A stretch of 55,644 nucleotides of DNA from Moraxellaceae bacterium. GTDB lineage: Bacteria > Pseudomonadota > Gammaproteobacteria > Burkholderiales > Rhodocyclaceae. The notes under the pieces are model-generated. The model saw only the letters and a list, made by a program, of their open reading frames with translations, ran no database searches and had not been told where the DNA came from. The stretch spans positions 1-55,644 of the forward strand of contig JAVHYF010000030.1 in the NCBI GenBank assembly GCA_031119205.1, written 5' to 3'. Positions 18,836-27,256 of this stretch are shown here, in pieces (position 1 is the stretch's first letter; every line of letters starts with the position of its first letter). The position numbers and the translations under genes were made by a program.

Positions 18836-20269
18836 ATGAACAAGTCACTGTTGGCATCAACCATGACCGTGGCCGTGGCCTCAGTCCTGCTGAGCGGCTG
18901 CATCAGCCTCGCGCCGGACTACAAGCGACCGGCCGCACCGACGGCCGAGGCCTGGCCGCAGGGGACGGCGTACAAGCCGACCGCGGAGGCCGCCAAGGCG
19001 GCCAACGAGATCGGCTGGCGCGATTTCTTCGCCGATGCGCGCCTGCAGAAACTGATCGAACTGTCGCTGGCCAATAACCGCGATCTGCGCGTTGCCGCGC
19101 TGAACATCGAGCGAGCGCGAGCGCAGTACCAGATCCAGCGCGCGGACCAGTTCCCCACCGTGCGCGCCACGGCGGGCGAGACTGTATCGCGTACGCCGGC
19201 CGACCTGGCGGGCGGGGGTGACGCGCGCATCAGCCGTCAGTACAACGTGAGCCTTGGCGTGGCCAGCTACGAGCTGGATTTCTTCGGTCGCGTGCAGAGC
19301 CTGAAGGATGCTGCGCTGCAGAGCTACCTTGCCAGCGAGGAGGCACGTCGCAGCGCGCAGATCGCGCTGGTGGCGGAGGTGGCGAATGCCTACCTGAGCC
19401 TGGCGGCAGACCAGGAGCGCCTGAAGCTGTCGCAGGACACGCTGGCGAGCCGGCAGGAGTCGTTCACGTTGACGCAGCGTACCTACGAACTGGGTGCTGC
19501 CTCGGCGCTCGCGCTGCGTCAGGCGCAGAGCACCGTGGAAGGCGCGCGTGGCGACGTGGCTGCGTACACCGCACGCGTTGCGCAGGACCAGAACGCGCTG
19601 GCAGTGTTGATCGGCGGCTCCGTGCCGGCCGACCTGCTGCCGCCCGGCCTGGGCGGTACGGCTACCGCCGTCACCGAGCTGCCGGCGGGCGTGCCGTCCA
19701 GCGTGTTGCAGGCGCGTCCGGACATCCTGCAGGCAGAACGTCGCCTGCAATCTGCCAGCGCCAACATCGGTGCCGCGCGTGCAGCGTTTTTCCCGAGCAT
19801 CACGCTTACTGCATCGGCGGGCACGGCGAGCGCCAGCCTGGACGGATTGTTCAAGTCCGGCTCCGGCGCCTGGAGCTTCGCCCCCTCGATCAACCTGCCC
19901 ATCTTCGACATGGGCCGCCGTCAGGCGAACCTGGATGTGGCGCGTGCGGACCGTGACATCGCGCTGGCTCAGTATGACAAGGCGATCCAGTCGGCCTTCC
20001 GCGAGGTCGCAGACGCGCTGGCCGTGCGTGGCACGGTGGACGAAGAACTGTCGGCGCGACAGGCGCAGGTGGACGCCTTTGCGGAGAGCCTGAAGTTGTC
20101 CGAGGCGCGCTTCCGCGGTGGTGTAGACAGCTACCTGGCCGTGCTGGACGCGCAGCGCTCGCTCTATGTGGCGCAGCTGTCGCTGATCGGCGTGCGCCTG
20201 TCGCGGCAGTCGAACCTCGTCACCCTGTACAAGGTGCTGGGCGGCGGGTTGGCCGAACGTAGCAGTTGA
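18836..20269 (+). CDS. oprM: RND efflux outer-membrane channel (OprM/NodT family) lipoprotein
   Basis: Predicted 477-residue outer-membrane factor. The signal peptide ends in LLSGC with Cys22 lipidated, followed by the family opening [12 protein letters not shown]. The internal duplication (two OEP repeats) is visible, with [39 protein letters not shown] and [16 protein letters not shown]. The start overlaps the acrB region closely (ATG one base after the TGA) and has AGGA upstream. It completes the tripartite pump. Confidence 0.93.
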   Translation: MNKSLLASTMTVAVASVLLSGCISLAPDYKRPAAPTAEAWPQGTAYKPTAEAAKAANEIGWRDFFADARLQKLIELSLANNRDLRVAALNIERARAQYQIQRADQFPTVRATAGETVSRTPADLAGGGDARISRQYNVSLGVASYELDFFGRVQSLKDAALQSYLASEEARRSAQIALVAEVANAYLSLAADQERLKLSQDTLASRQESFTLTQRTYELGAASALALRQAQSTVEGARGDVAAYTARVAQDQNALAVLIGGSVPADLLPPGLGGTATAVTELPAGVPSSVLQARPDILQAERRLQSASANIGAARAAFFPSITLTASAGTASASLDGLFKSGSGAWSFAPSINLPIFDMGRRQANLDVARADRDIALAQYDKAIQSAFREVADALAVRGTVDEELSARQAQVDAFAESLKLSEARFRGGVDSYLAVLDAQRSLYVAQLSLIGVRLSRQSNLVTLYKVLGGGLAERSS

Positions 20270-20279
20270 GGGCGCGCAC

Positions 20280-20888
20280 ATGAGCATGCCCCGCAAGCAT
20301 CACGACCCCGAGCGCGCTGAGGCGCGCCGCTGCCAGGTGCTGGACGCGGCCGCCGAGTGCTTCCGCGAGCACGGCTTCCACGGTGCCAGCATGGCGGAGA
20401 TATCGAAGCGCGCCGGCATGAGTGCCGGTCACATCTACAACTATTTCGCCAGCAAGGAAGAGATCATCTTCGGCATCGTCGACCGCAATGTGGAAGACGT
20501 GCTGGAGCGCATGCAGGAACTTGTGGATGGCGAGCGCGACGTGCTGGACGTACTGGTGGAGCGCGCCGCCGACGGCGTGGCACGCAACACCGAGGCAGGC
20601 TACGTGTCGTTGATGCTGGAGGTCAGTGCCGAGGCGGCGCGCAATCCGGCGGTTGCGGCAAAGGTGCGCGCGGCTGACAGCTTCCTGCTGGGCCGCTTGC
20701 ATGAACTGCTGATGTCCAGCACGAAGGCCGTCGCGTACCGCGACGATCCGGGGCGCGAGGGACGGCTCAACATGCTGGTGGCCATGTTCGAAGGCATTCG
20801 CCAGCGCGCCCTGGCCAGCCCGGACCTTGACCTTGGCACGTTGGTGGCGCCGATGCGCAACGTCATCCGCGCCGTGCTGACGGCTTGA
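20280..20888 (+). CDS. TetR/AcrR-family transcriptional regulator (first of two)
   Basis: Predicted 202-residue repressor. The N-terminal helix-turn-helix (VLDAAAECFREHGFHGASMAEISKRAGMSAGHIYNYFASKEEI, residues 20-62) is clear, and the C-terminal ligand domain is variable. It begins 10 bases after the channel gene, so it is probably co-transcribed with the pump it may control. A candidate site is the palindrome at 14369-14386. Which of the two TetR proteins binds there cannot be decided from sequence. Confidence 0.9.
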   Translation: MSMPRKHHDPERAEARRCQVLDAAAECFREHGFHGASMAEISKRAGMSAGHIYNYFASKEEIIFGIVDRNVEDVLERMQELVDGERDVLDVLVERAADGVARNTEAGYVSLMLEVSAEAARNPAVAAKVRAADSFLLGRLHELLMSSTKAVAYRDDPGREGRLNMLVAMFEGIRQRALASPDLDLGTLVAPMRNVIRAVLTA

Positions 20889-20896
20889 GCGGGCGG

Positions 20897-21535
20897 ATGC
20901 GTCGCACCCGCGAAGAGGCCGCCCACACGCGCGAGCGTCTGCTCGACGCCGCCGAGCAGCTGTTTGCGGAGCGTGGCTTTCCGGCCACGCGGCTGGACGA
21001 CATCTCCGCTGCTGCGGGCGCGACGCGCGGTGCTTTCTACTGGCATTTCAAGAGCAAGGAAGAGGTGTTCGACGCGATGCTGGCACGCGCGTCGGAATGC
21101 ATCGATGCTGCGCTCGCCTCCTCGCGCAGGCGCGCCGCAGATGACCCCCTGGGTTCGCTTCGCGAGCGGATCGATACGGTGTTCCTGCACATCGAGCAGG
21201 ATGAGCGTTTCCGGCAGGTAGTCATCATGCTGATCTGCGGCCCGCACAGCCACACGATGCCTTCGTCGCTGTGTGACCAGGCCAACACGCTGGGGGCGAG
21301 TGCCATCGCGGAGTTCGCGATGCTGTTGCGTGCGGCCGAGTTGCGTGGGCAGTTGCCACCGGGGCTGGATGCACGGCTGGCGGCGCAGGCCTGCCATAGC
21401 CTGCTGTGCGGTGTGATCGCCGACTGGCTGCGTGCGCCGGTCGTGTTCGACATCCAGCATGATGGCGGCCGGATGGTGGATGCCTTCTTCGAATCGCTGC
21501 GCGAGTCGCGTGCCTTGCGCACGGCGATGGCCTGA
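20897..21535 (+). CDS. TetR-family regulator, TtgR/AcrR-like (second of two)
   Basis: Predicted 212-residue repressor. The N-terminus (RTREEAAHTRERLLDAAEQLFAERGF, then TRGAFYWHFKSKEEVFDAML) closely matches AcrR/TtgR/MtrR repressors of RND pumps, more so than the preceding TetR gene. It is therefore the better guess for the operator over the acrA promoter. The ATG at 20897 is used; an in-frame TTG at 20885 overlaps the previous stop and would add four residues. Confidence 0.88.
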   Translation: MRRTREEAAHTRERLLDAAEQLFAERGFPATRLDDISAAAGATRGAFYWHFKSKEEVFDAMLARASECIDAALASSRRRAADDPLGSLRERIDTVFLHIEQDERFRQVVIMLICGPHSHTMPSSLCDQANTLGASAIAEFAMLLRAAELRGQLPPGLDARLAAQACHSLLCGVIADWLRAPVVFDIQHDGGRMVDAFFESLRESRALRTAMA

Positions 21536-21576
21536 CGGCGCGCCTTCTCTCCGGAGCCGCCTGCTTTCTGAAACGC

Positions 21577-21600
21577 AACGAGGAGCCGCAGCTCCTCGTT
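21577..21600. terminator. Bidirectional terminator between converging genes
   Basis: A perfect 10-bp stem, AACGAGGAGC with GCTCCTCGTT, has a 4-base loop (CGCA on plus, UGCG on minus). T-rich bases follow on both sides. It serves the TetR gene (plus) and the host-attachment gene (minus). Confidence 0.75.
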
Positions 21601-21622
21601 TCCGTTTACGGGCGCTGGTTGC

Positions 21623-22021
21623 TCAGACGCACAGGCAGTGCGACAGGTCGTTGGTCAGTTCCCGCGCGGGAGTGCGGGTGTAGTCCTTGTCCACGCGGGT
21701 GCTGACAAGCTTCTCGGTGGGGTGATCCAGCTCCGCATTCAGCAGGCCCATGAATCCCGGTGGCGCTACCAGGATGGCCCGCGCAAAGCGGTTCCTACTT
21801 CGACCCAGCTGTAACTGCGCAGCCAACTGGTGGGCAAAACTCTTTGCCGTGGGTGGCTTGCCTTCCCTGCGTGGCGAGGCACGTCCATCTGCCGGATGCA
21901 TCGCCATCAGGTCCTCGGCGGCCATGGCTTCCTGCACCAGTTCCAGACCCTTGTTGGGGCCATGGTTGGCGAACAGGCGGGCGCGACGGGCGTTGGCGAC
22001 GAGAATCCAGGTGATCGACAT
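21623..22021 (-). CDS. Host-attachment family protein
   Basis: Predicted 132-residue cytosolic protein of the 'protein required for attachment to host cells' family. It opens with WILVANARRARLFANHG, and the middle segment (SFAHQLAAQLQLGRSRNRFARAILVAPPGFMGLLNAEL) is typical. The fold resembles an RNA release-factor-like domain, but biochemical function is unknown, and many non-pathogens carry it. A GC-rich hairpin (about 22068-22093) lies in its upstream region. The 22022-22232 gap otherwise holds no gene. Confidence 0.85.
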   Translation of the reverse strand: MSITWILVANARRARLFANHGPNKGLELVQEAMAAEDLMAMHPADGRASPRREGKPPTAKSFAHQLAAQLQLGRSRNRFARAILVAPPGFMGLLNAELDHPTEKLVSTRVDKDYTRTPARELTNDLSHCLCV

Positions 22022-22232
22022 GTTGAATACCTCCGGCTGTGTTCCATCGGGTGAAACATGGGACGCCGCCGCGGGGATGCGGCGGTCCTCTCAGCATAGG
22101 CAGGCGCGGGTGCGTGTTACAAAGAAATGACGGCGGACCGGGCGCGAAGCGAGCGCTGGCGCGGAAAGTTTTTTCCCGCCCCCGCCTGTGCCCCGCCGCA
22201 GCGATGATTCAGCGGAATGCCAAAGGCATGGC

Positions 22233-23006
22233 CTAGCCGCGGCGCAGGCGGGCGACGGGGTCCTGCCGGTAGAAGCGGCAATACTGGGCGTACACCTCCG
22301 GGTAGTCCTCGGACAGCAGTTCCGGATCGGTGAAGAAGACTTCGCTGGTCACCGCGAAGAACTCGGAGGGGTGGGTGGCGGCGTAGCTGTCGATGGCGGT
22401 GTCCATATCCTGCGCCTCGGCTTCGTCCACCAGGGCACAGAAGTCCTCGTAGGCATCGTCGAGGGCATCCAGCCAGATGTTCTCGTCCATGTCGCCATGC
22501 AGGGGCGGCAGCCCGTCGGCGGGGCCGTTGAGCATGTCCAGCTTGTGGGCGAACTCGTGGATGACGACATTGGCGCCGTCGTAGTCGGCAGGGTTGTCGA
22601 ACCAGGCCAGCACCACCGGGCCACCGTCCCAGGCTTCGCCCAGTGCGTCTTCGTCGTACTCGTGCAGCACCCCGTCTTCGCCGACGCTGCGGCGGGGGAT
22701 CACGAAGGCGCCGGGGTACACGATGATGCCGCTCCAGCCGTCGTAAGCGCCCAGTCCCAGTTTCAGCACCGGCAGGCAGGCCTGCAGTGCGACCGACAGG
22801 CGCAGGTCGTTGCCGGGCACCAGCCCCTGCGCGCCGGAGAACACCTTGCGATCGAGGAACGCCAGCGCCATGGCGCGCAACTCGGCACGCTCCTGTGCGC
22901 TCAGTGGGTCGAGGAAGGGCAGGTGGCGCTCGGCCGCGCGCCACAGGTCCTCGCTGACGGTCGTTGCGGGAGCGGGGGAGAAGAAGCGCTTGAAGGCGTC
23001 GAACAT
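22233..23006 (-). CDS. mtfA: M90-family zinc metallopeptidase MtfA
   Basis: Predicted 257-residue cytosolic peptidase. The zinc site HEFAHKLD is clear, with AATHPSEFFAVTSEVFF carrying the third ligand region, and the C-terminus YCRFYRQDPVARL matches E. coli MtfA. In enterobacteria MtfA binds Mlc, the glucose PTS repressor, and has aminopeptidase activity; whether an Mlc equivalent exists here is unknown. The start at 23006 gives the usual family length; ATGs further upstream would add a non-conserved extension. Confidence 0.92.
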   Translation of the reverse strand: MFDAFKRFFSPAPATTVSEDLWRAAERHLPFLDPLSAQERAELRAMALAFLDRKVFSGAQGLVPGNDLRLSVALQACLPVLKLGLGAYDGWSGIIVYPGAFVIPRRSVGEDGVLHEYDEDALGEAWDGGPVVLAWFDNPADYDGANVVIHEFAHKLDMLNGPADGLPPLHGDMDENIWLDALDDAYEDFCALVDEAEAQDMDTAIDSYAATHPSEFFAVTSEVFFTDPELLSEDYPEVYAQYCRFYRQDPVARLRRG

Positions 23007-23139
23007 GCTGCGAGTGTAGGGCCTGCGTGTTCCGAAAGGTTCCATGACCAGCATGCGCGGGGCGTGGTCTGACCAGTCCAGGCTGGTCCGTCTCCCTCAG
23101 GACATTCCCGATGGTGCGAGCAGGTGGCCGGGAGCCCTG

Positions 23140-23148
23140 TGGGATAAT
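23140..23148 (+). promoter_or_regulatory. Extended -10 of relA, placing the start site at the ATG
   Basis: TGGGATAAT is a good extended -10 (TG-n-GATAAT). Its last base is 8 bases before the ATG at 23156, and no ribosome site is visible. This predicts a leaderless or nearly leaderless transcript. The spacing is identical to that at ispD. Confidence 0.45.
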
Positions 23149-23155
23149 CGCGCCC

Positions 23156-25360
23156 ATGGTTTCCGTTCAGCATTCCGTCGCCAACACCAACGTCGATACC
23201 CCGCTGCCACGCGTGCTGGCCGAGGGCCTGCCCGAGGAGGCTGTCTCCTATCTGGAGCAGGCCGTCACCTGGGCGCAGACGGCGTACGGCCAGCGCGTGC
23301 TGGGTAGCCGCGAGGGGGTGTGGGAACATGCCCTGGGCATGGCCCTGATCGCCGTGTCCTTGCGCCTGGACCTGGAGACACGTCTTGCCGCGTTGCTGTT
23401 TGCCATCGGCGAGCACGAGGAGGATGCGGCAGAGCGCATCGAAGCGCGCTTCGGTTCGGTGGTGGCGCGTCTGGTTGAAGGCCTGCGCCGCCTGAGCCGC
23501 CTGCGTCTGTCCGCGCGTGCGGACTCCGCGCCCAGCGCCGCCGCCGACCTGCGCGCGCAGACCGAAGTGCTGCGCAAGATGGTGCTGGGCATGGCGGAGG
23601 ACATCCGCGTCGTGTTGCTGCGCCTGGCTTCGCGCGTACAGACCCTGCGCTTCTTCGCCAGCCGGCCTGCCGAAGTGCGGCCGGAGGTGGCGCGCGAGAG
23701 CATCGACCTGCTGGCACCGCTGGCCAACCGCCTCGGTGTGTGGCAGCTGAAGTGGGAGCTGGAGGACCTGTCCTTCCGCTTCCTGCAGCCGGATACCTAC
23801 AAGCAGATCGCGAAGATGCTCGACGGTCGCCGCGTCGAGCGCGAAGCCTTCATCGCCGAGGTGATCGGGACCCTGAAGCGCGAGGTCGGCAAGCTGGGCA
23901 TCCAGGCCGAGGTGTATGGCCGCCCGAAACACATCTTCAGCATCTACAACAAGATGCGCTCGAAGGACCTGGACTTCGACCACGTGTACGACGTGCGTGC
24001 CCTGCGCGTGCTGGTGAGCACCGTGGAGGAGTGCTACGCGGTGCTCGGCCTGGTGCACGAGCTGTGGACGCCGATTCCCAACGAGTTCGACGACTACATC
24101 AATCAGCCCAAGGGCAACAACTACCAGTCCTTGCACACGGCGGTGCGCGCGGCGGATGGCCGTGCGCTGGAGGTGCAGATCCGCACCCACGACATGCACA
24201 AGCATGCCGAGCTGGGCGTGGCCGCGCACTGGCGCTACAAGGAAGGCTCCTCGCATGGCGGCGACTATGACGAGAAGATCGCCCTGCTGCGCCAGCTGCT
24301 GTCGTGGCGCGACGAAGTCACCGACGCGGCCGAGTGGGAAGAGCAGACCAAGCGCGCCGCACTGGACGACACCATCTATGTGCTGACCCCGCAGGGCCGG
24401 GTCATCGACATGGCTGCCGGCGCGACACCGATCGATTTCGCCTACCGCCTGCATACCGACCTCGGCCACCGCTGCCGCGGCGCCAAGGTGGACGGCCAGA
24501 TGGTGCCGCTGGATACGCCGCTGACCAATGGCCAGAAGGTGGAGATCATCAGCGCCAAGCAGGGCGGGCCGTCGCGCGACTGGCTGAATCCGCAGCTCGG
24601 CTACCTGGCGACTGCCAATGCGCGTGCCAAGGTGCGCCGCTGGTTTGTCGCGCAGGAAGAGGAAGAAACCATCGCCCAGGGCCGCGCCCTGGTGACGAAG
24701 GAACTCCAGCGCATGGGTGAGACCCAGGCCAACCTCGAAACGCTGGCGGATCGTCTCGGCTTCAAGGATGCCGACGGCTTCTTCCTTGCCGTGGGGCGGG
24801 GTGACGTGGGGGCACGGCAGATCCACGGTGCCTTCCAGCGTCCGGCGGATGTCGCGCCGGAGCCGGAACTGGTCATCGGCCAGAGCCGGGCGGCGGAGTC
24901 GCCGGACAAGATCCTGGTCGTTGGCGTGGGCCGCCTGCTCACGCAACTGGCGCGTTGCTGCAAGCCGGTGCCGCCGGACAGCATCCAGGGCTTCGTCACG
25001 CGCGGGCGTGGCGTGTCCATCCATCGCACCGATTGCCGCAGCTTCCTCCACATCGCCCAGCGCCACCCGGAACGCATCGTGCCGGCGGAGTGGGGCGGTG
25101 GCGTGACACCGGAGGCCGGCAAGATCGACGTCTACCCGGTGGACGTGATCATCGAGGCGCAGGACCGCCAGGGCCTGCTGCGCGATATTTCCGACGTCTT
25201 CTCGCGCGACAAGGTGAACGTCATCGGCGTTAACACCGTGTCGCGGGCCGGCCGCGCCTACATGCGTTTCACCGTCGAAGTCAGCAGCCTGGGCCTGGTG
25301 CAGCGGGTGCTGCAGCAGATCGGCAGCGTCGACGGCGTCAGCTCAGCCACCCGCGGCTGA
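23156..25360 (+). CDS. relA: (p)ppGpp synthetase RelA
   Basis: Predicted 734-residue stringent-response enzyme. The N-terminal HD domain is degenerate: LLFAIGEHEED stands where SpoT has a catalytic His-Asp pair, so hydrolase activity is unlikely. The synthetase domain is near residues 255-360 (GRPKHIFSIYNKM, VYDVRALRVL, PNEFDDYI, YQSLHT, AELGVAAHW). A TGS domain (about 404-467), a Cys-rich zinc-finger-like stretch (LARCCKPVPPD) and a C-terminal ACT domain (about 663-734) follow. The ATG at 23156 follows a -10 directly; an upstream ATG at 23111 would start before the promoter. Confidence 0.94.
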   Translation: MVSVQHSVANTNVDTPLPRVLAEGLPEEAVSYLEQAVTWAQTAYGQRVLGSREGVWEHALGMALIAVSLRLDLETRLAALLFAIGEHEEDAAERIEARFGSVVARLVEGLRRLSRLRLSARADSAPSAAADLRAQTEVLRKMVLGMAEDIRVVLLRLASRVQTLRFFASRPAEVRPEVARESIDLLAPLANRLGVWQLKWELEDLSFRFLQPDTYKQIAKMLDGRRVEREAFIAEVIGTLKREVGKLGIQAEVYGRPKHIFSIYNKMRSKDLDFDHVYDVRALRVLVSTVEECYAVLGLVHELWTPIPNEFDDYINQPKGNNYQSLHTAVRAADGRALEVQIRTHDMHKHAELGVAAHWRYKEGSSHGGDYDEKIALLRQLLSWRDEVTDAAEWEEQTKRAALDDTIYVLTPQGRVIDMAAGATPIDFAYRLHTDLGHRCRGAKVDGQMVPLDTPLTNGQKVEIISAKQGGPSRDWLNPQLGYLATANARAKVRRWFVAQEEEETIAQGRALVTKELQRMGETQANLETLADRLGFKDADGFFLAVGRGDVGARQIHGAFQRPADVAPEPELVIGQSRAAESPDKILVVGVGRLLTQLARCCKPVPPDSIQGFVTRGRGVSIHRTDCRSFLHIAQRHPERIVPAEWGGGVTPEAGKIDVYPVDVIIEAQDRQGLLRDISDVFSRDKVNVIGVNTVSRAGRAYMRFTVEVSSLGLVQRVLQQIGSVDGVSSATRG

Positions 25361-25476
25361 GCCCCCGGCCGGCAGTCAGGCTGGCCGGCTTCCCCCGGCC
25401 GTATCCACTCGTCCCTCGATCGCTCGCGGTCATCCGCCGGGGCGTGAAGCAGTGCGCAGGCAATAGTCCGACCGCT

Positions 25477-25504
25477 TTTACTAATTATCCAATTGGTGCA
25501 CAAT
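25477..25504 (+). promoter_or_regulatory. Candidate promoter of the structured RNA
   Basis: TTTACT (25477-25482), a 16-base spacer and CACAAT (25499-25504) form a moderate sigma-70-like promoter in an AT-rich patch after relA. A CCAATTGG palindrome lies in the spacer. The stretch 25361-25470 shows no gene. Confidence 0.4.
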
Positions 25505-25509
25505 ACGAA

Positions 25510-25727
25510 CAAACGTAGCGATTCGCCGTATCGGCATTCGTTGCAGGAAGTGGTCGGTCCGGTGGTGACATCGGGCCGGCGGCTAGGGTGGTTTGTGCCG
25601 GAACAAACCGTCCTTGACCGTGGTCACACCACGGTGGCTCCGGCTGCAGTGGCGCTTCAGCGAGAGCTGAGCGCGTGTTTTGTCTCTGAAGTATTTCAAG
25701 GCGACCTCTCCGGTCGCCTTTTTTTTT
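25510..25727 (+). ncRNA. Candidate structured small RNA with predicted pseudoknot
   Basis: This gene-free stretch holds consecutive hairpins. CGGTCC/GGGCCG spans 25555-25578. GGTTTGT-GCCGGA-ACAAACC is at 25590-25609, CCGTGGT-CAC-ACCACGG at 25618-25634, and a GAGA-capped CGCTTCAGC hairpin at 25653-25673. A strong terminator ends the series. The loop GCCGGA of the second hairpin is exactly complementary to TCCGGC at 25639-25644, so an H-type pseudoknot enclosing the third hairpin is possible. No protein frame here looks coding, since the only plus frame runs through the terminator. I do not recognise it as 6S, tmRNA, SRP or RNase P RNA. The 5' end is inferred. Confidence 0.55.
25698..25727 (+). 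terminator. Strong rho-independent terminator
   Basis: A perfect 9-bp stem AAGGCGACC / GGTCGCCTT with a TCTCC loop is followed by seven further T residues. It lies 340 bases after the relA stop, so it more likely ends the small RNA than relA alone. Confidence 0.9.
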
Positions 25728-25855
25728 AGGCCTGCGAAGCGCATGTCGCAGGCATCTTCGGCGGAGGCCGGGACGCGTGTCCGCTGCTCGTTTTGCTACG
25801 GTTGGTGCGATCTACGTACAAATAGTGTGTCAGAACGTAAAATCGAGGGAAAGAA

Positions 25856-25879
25856 AAAGCCGACCCGCAGGTCGGCTTT
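25856..25879 (-). terminator. Rho-independent terminator of the ROK gene
   Basis: AAAGCCGACC / GGTCGGCTTT (10 bp) with loop UGCG on the minus strand is followed there by a TTCTTT run. It is 19 bases past the ROK stop codon. Confidence 0.85.
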
Positions 25880-25898
25880 CGGGGCGCAACGGCTGTTG

Positions 25899-27059
25899 TC
25901 AGACCGGGCGTACCAGCTGGTGCAGGACCAGGGCCGTGGCGCCGATCGACACCGCGTGTTCGCCGAAGCGGGTCACGGTCACGTTCGGTGAGCTGAGCCC
26001 CGCCTGTGCAGCAAGCTGGTTCAGGGTATTGCGCGCCGCATCCACGTAGGCGTCGCCCAGCCGGCAGCAAGGGCCACCGAGCACGATCTGCGCGGGGTCG
26101 AAGGTCGACCACAGGTTGTGCAGCATCACGCCCAGATAGTGGCCGGCATAACGCAGCACGTCATGCGCCTTGGCGTCGCCGACCGCCAGACGGGCCTTGA
26201 ACTCGTTGGGGGTGACGCCCAGTGCTTCCGACATGGCGCGCAGGCTGATGAGCGCCTCGGCGCAGCCGTGGCGGCCACAGGTGCACAGCGGGCCGTCCGG
26301 CACCAGTTGCTGGTGGCCGACATCGCCGGCAAAGCCGCCGTGGCCGGACAGCAACCGGTCGCGCACGAACATGCCGGCGCCGACGTTGAGACCCAGGTGG
26401 ATGTACAGCAGCGGCTCGTCGATCTGCATGCTGGAGAATTCGACTTCGCCCAGCGCCGCGCAGGCAGCGCGTCGTTGCAGCAGGATAGGCTGGATCGGCA
26501 GGCCGCCCGCCGTCAGGTGCTGCTCCAGCGCGGCGCGTACCGGCACGTCCTTCCAGCCTGCAGCGGCCGAGGAGCGCAGCACGCCGCTGCTGGCGTGCAC
26601 CGGGCCCGGGACGCCGATGCCCAGGCCGAGGATGCTGCGGCCCTGGTCCTGCACGTGGCGGGAGACGGTCAGGATGGCGTCGGCCAGCGCGGCGAGGATT
26701 TCATCCACGTCGTTACGCGGGTTCTGTCGCGTCACGATTTCCAGCACTTCGCCGGTCAGCGTGGTGGCGGTGGCTTCCACGAAGTCTAGGCTGAGGTCGC
26801 CGCCGATCAGCGCCAGCCGTGTGGTGTCGAGTCGCAGCGGGGTGGGGCGGCGGCCGATGCTGCCGGTGACCAGCGCATCGTCTTCGGCCAGCCAGCCTTC
26901 GTCGATCAGCTCCTGCACCAGCAGGCTGACGGTGGACTTGGTGAGGCCGGTATGGGTCGCCAGGTCGGCGCGGGATAGGCCGGGTTCGCTGCGGATCAGG
27001 CGAACCAGGGCCATGCGGTTGATGTTCTTGAGGAACTTCTGGTCGCCGGTGATCGTCAT
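25899..27059 (-). CDS. ROK-family transcriptional regulator (NagC/XylR type)
   Basis: Predicted 386-residue sugar-responsive regulator. An N-terminal winged helix (residues about 10-75: MALVRLIRSEPGLSRADLATHTGLTKSTVSLLVQEL) is joined to a ROK sugar-kinase-like domain with LGIGVPGPV, LGLNVGAGM and GHQ. The zinc motif is CTCGRHGCAE. No sugar-uptake operon is adjacent, so the inducer is unknown. The gene stands alone between a structured RNA and the GntR gene, and has its own promoter inside an inverted repeat (27093-27132). Confidence 0.9.
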   Translation of the reverse strand: MTITGDQKFLKNINRMALVRLIRSEPGLSRADLATHTGLTKSTVSLLVQELIDEGWLAEDDALVTGSIGRRPTPLRLDTTRLALIGGDLSLDFVEATATTLTGEVLEIVTRQNPRNDVDEILAALADAILTVSRHVQDQGRSILGLGIGVPGPVHASSGVLRSSAAAGWKDVPVRAALEQHLTAGGLPIQPILLQRRAACAALGEVEFSSMQIDEPLLYIHLGLNVGAGMFVRDRLLSGHGGFAGDVGHQQLVPDGPLCTCGRHGCAEALISLRAMSEALGVTPNEFKARLAVGDAKAHDVLRYAGHYLGVMLHNLWSTFDPAQIVLGGPCCRLGDAYVDAARNTLNQLAAQAGLSSPNVTVTRFGEHAVSIGATALVLHQLVRPV

Positions 27060-27092
27060 TTTTCGTTCTCGGCCAAGGTTCTGTTGTGTTTT

Positions 27093-27132
27093 GTCTGCGC
27101 GCGGATTGTAGCAGCGTCGCGCAGACTGTCAT
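27093..27132 (-). promoter_or_regulatory. ROK gene promoter with overlapping inverted repeat (likely auto-operator)
   Basis: Read on the minus strand, ATGACA (27127-27132), a 16-base spacer and TACAAT (27105-27110) form a good sigma-70 promoter, with transcription starting near 27098. The perfect 9-bp inverted repeat GTCTGCGCG / CGCGCAGAC (27093-27101, 27118-27126) flanks the -10. A second pair, GGCCAAGG / CCTTGGCC (27071-27078, 27137-27144), nests outside it. Confidence 0.6.
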
Positions 27133-27256
27133 GCAGCCTTGGCCGCCAGCGACAGTGAGGGTTTCCGAGGCGTTGACGCCGCCCCGCGGATCGGCGTCTG
27201 GCCCGTTCCTGCCCGCTTTTGCCGGTGGAAACGGTTTCCGTGTTTCCGGCGCCGGT

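Noticed and set aside
22901..25066. 721-codon minus-strand open frame
   Set aside because: Antisense to relA and mtfA; no recognisable domain.
25510..25727. Identity as 6S RNA, tmRNA, SRP RNA or RNase P RNA
   Set aside because: None of the recalled conserved cores (tmRNA tag region, SRP GGAAG loop, RNase P core, 6S bubble arms) was found by eye; a covariance search is needed to exclude 6S firmly.
25493..25729. 78-codon frame over the structured RNA
   Set aside because: It reads through the hairpins and the T-run of the terminator, has no ribosome site and no homologous motif.
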